This document shows positions 63,798-64,000 of a stretch of DNA of 64,000 bases, piece by piece. The notes under the pieces are model-generated. The model worked only from the letters and a program-made list of their open reading frames with translations, made no database searches and was not told where the DNA came from. The DNA is from Eledone cirrhosa (Eukaryota > Mollusca > Cephalopoda > Octopoda > Eledonidae): positions 4,625,312 to 4,689,311 of the forward strand of contig OZ024760.1 of NCBI GenBank assembly GCA_964016885.1. Direction: 5' to 3'. Both the position numbers and the translations under genes were made by a program. How positions within the stretch are numbered: the stretch's first letter is position 1; each line of letters begins with the position of its first letter.

Positions 63798-64000
63798 CAG
63801 TTGTCCCCCAGTATTCTCAGGGGTTATGTTCCTAGAGCACCCGCAAAGAGTGAAAAACAGCAAATATTGGACGTGATCCATAAAAATGCCTATAAATGTC
63901 AAAACATAACATAAAATATAGGCTGGCAAATATGGTATATTGTTATTTATAATTTAGCATTAAAAAACGTGAAAAAATATATATTGCCACAAAAAAAGCC
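63798..64000. mobile_element. Tc1/mariner-type MITE, cut by window edge
   Basis: After TA: CAGTTGTCCCCCAGTATTCT, then GTTATGTTCCTAGAGCACCC and AAATATTGGACGTGATCCAT. Opposite orientation to 26613-26858. Confidence 0.6.

Overview
The window looks like nuclear DNA from a coleoid cephalopod, most likely an octopus. The evidence is widely spaced short exons, introns full of repeats, several families of tRNA-derived SINEs of the kind described from octopus and squid, LINE and SINE copies ending in (ATG)n/(GATGAT)n tails, many MITEs, and AT-rich microsatellites. No bacterial or organellar features were seen. The organism call is an inference from repeat style and protein similarity.

Three host genes can be read. 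(1) A Src-type non-receptor tyrosine kinase on the + strand, ten coding exons between 5103 and 20686, reads as one complete 503-residue protein: myristoylation/palmitoylation N-terminus, SH3, SH2, kinase, C-terminal Tyr. (2) The ribosomal protein gene RPL10/uL16 on the - strand, 32578 down to about 28535, has six exons, 219 residues, a 5'TOP start, a CRE next to the start site and an AATAAA signal. It is tail-to-tail with the kinase gene. (3) Three consecutive + strand exons (61400-63365) encode the start of a RUN domain very like sorting nexin 29; that gene continues past the right edge.

Layout: 1-1545, minus-strand LINE reverse transcriptase cut by a TA-rich microsatellite. 1.5-5 kb, SINE, LINE and MITE debris. 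5-20.7 kb, kinase gene; its introns carry a hAT MITE, a 59-bp minisatellite with a four-unit higher-order pattern, a long CA tract, an antisense LINE touching a splice acceptor, and a young antisense Ty3/Gypsy LTR element (13511-18481) with a 5-bp target duplication. 20.7-28.5 kb, MITEs, SINE clusters and LINE ends. 28.5-32.6 kb, RPL10. 32.6-40 kb, microsatellites, a 53-bp-arm foldback, a 29-bp minisatellite and a hAT MITE. 40.1-56.58 kb, one 16.4-kb satellite array of about 178 copies of a 92-bp unit with no net length change. 56.6-61.4 kb, strand-switching GAT/ATC microsatellite, SINE clusters, a 39-bp minisatellite and SINEs. 61.4-64 kb, SNX29 5' exons and another minisatellite.

The three genes have no obvious common pathway (signalling, translation, endosomal sorting). 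The main interest is how repeats have shaped the kinase introns and what the unusually regular 92-bp array is. All exon joins were made by reading splice sites and reading frame by eye, without transcript support.
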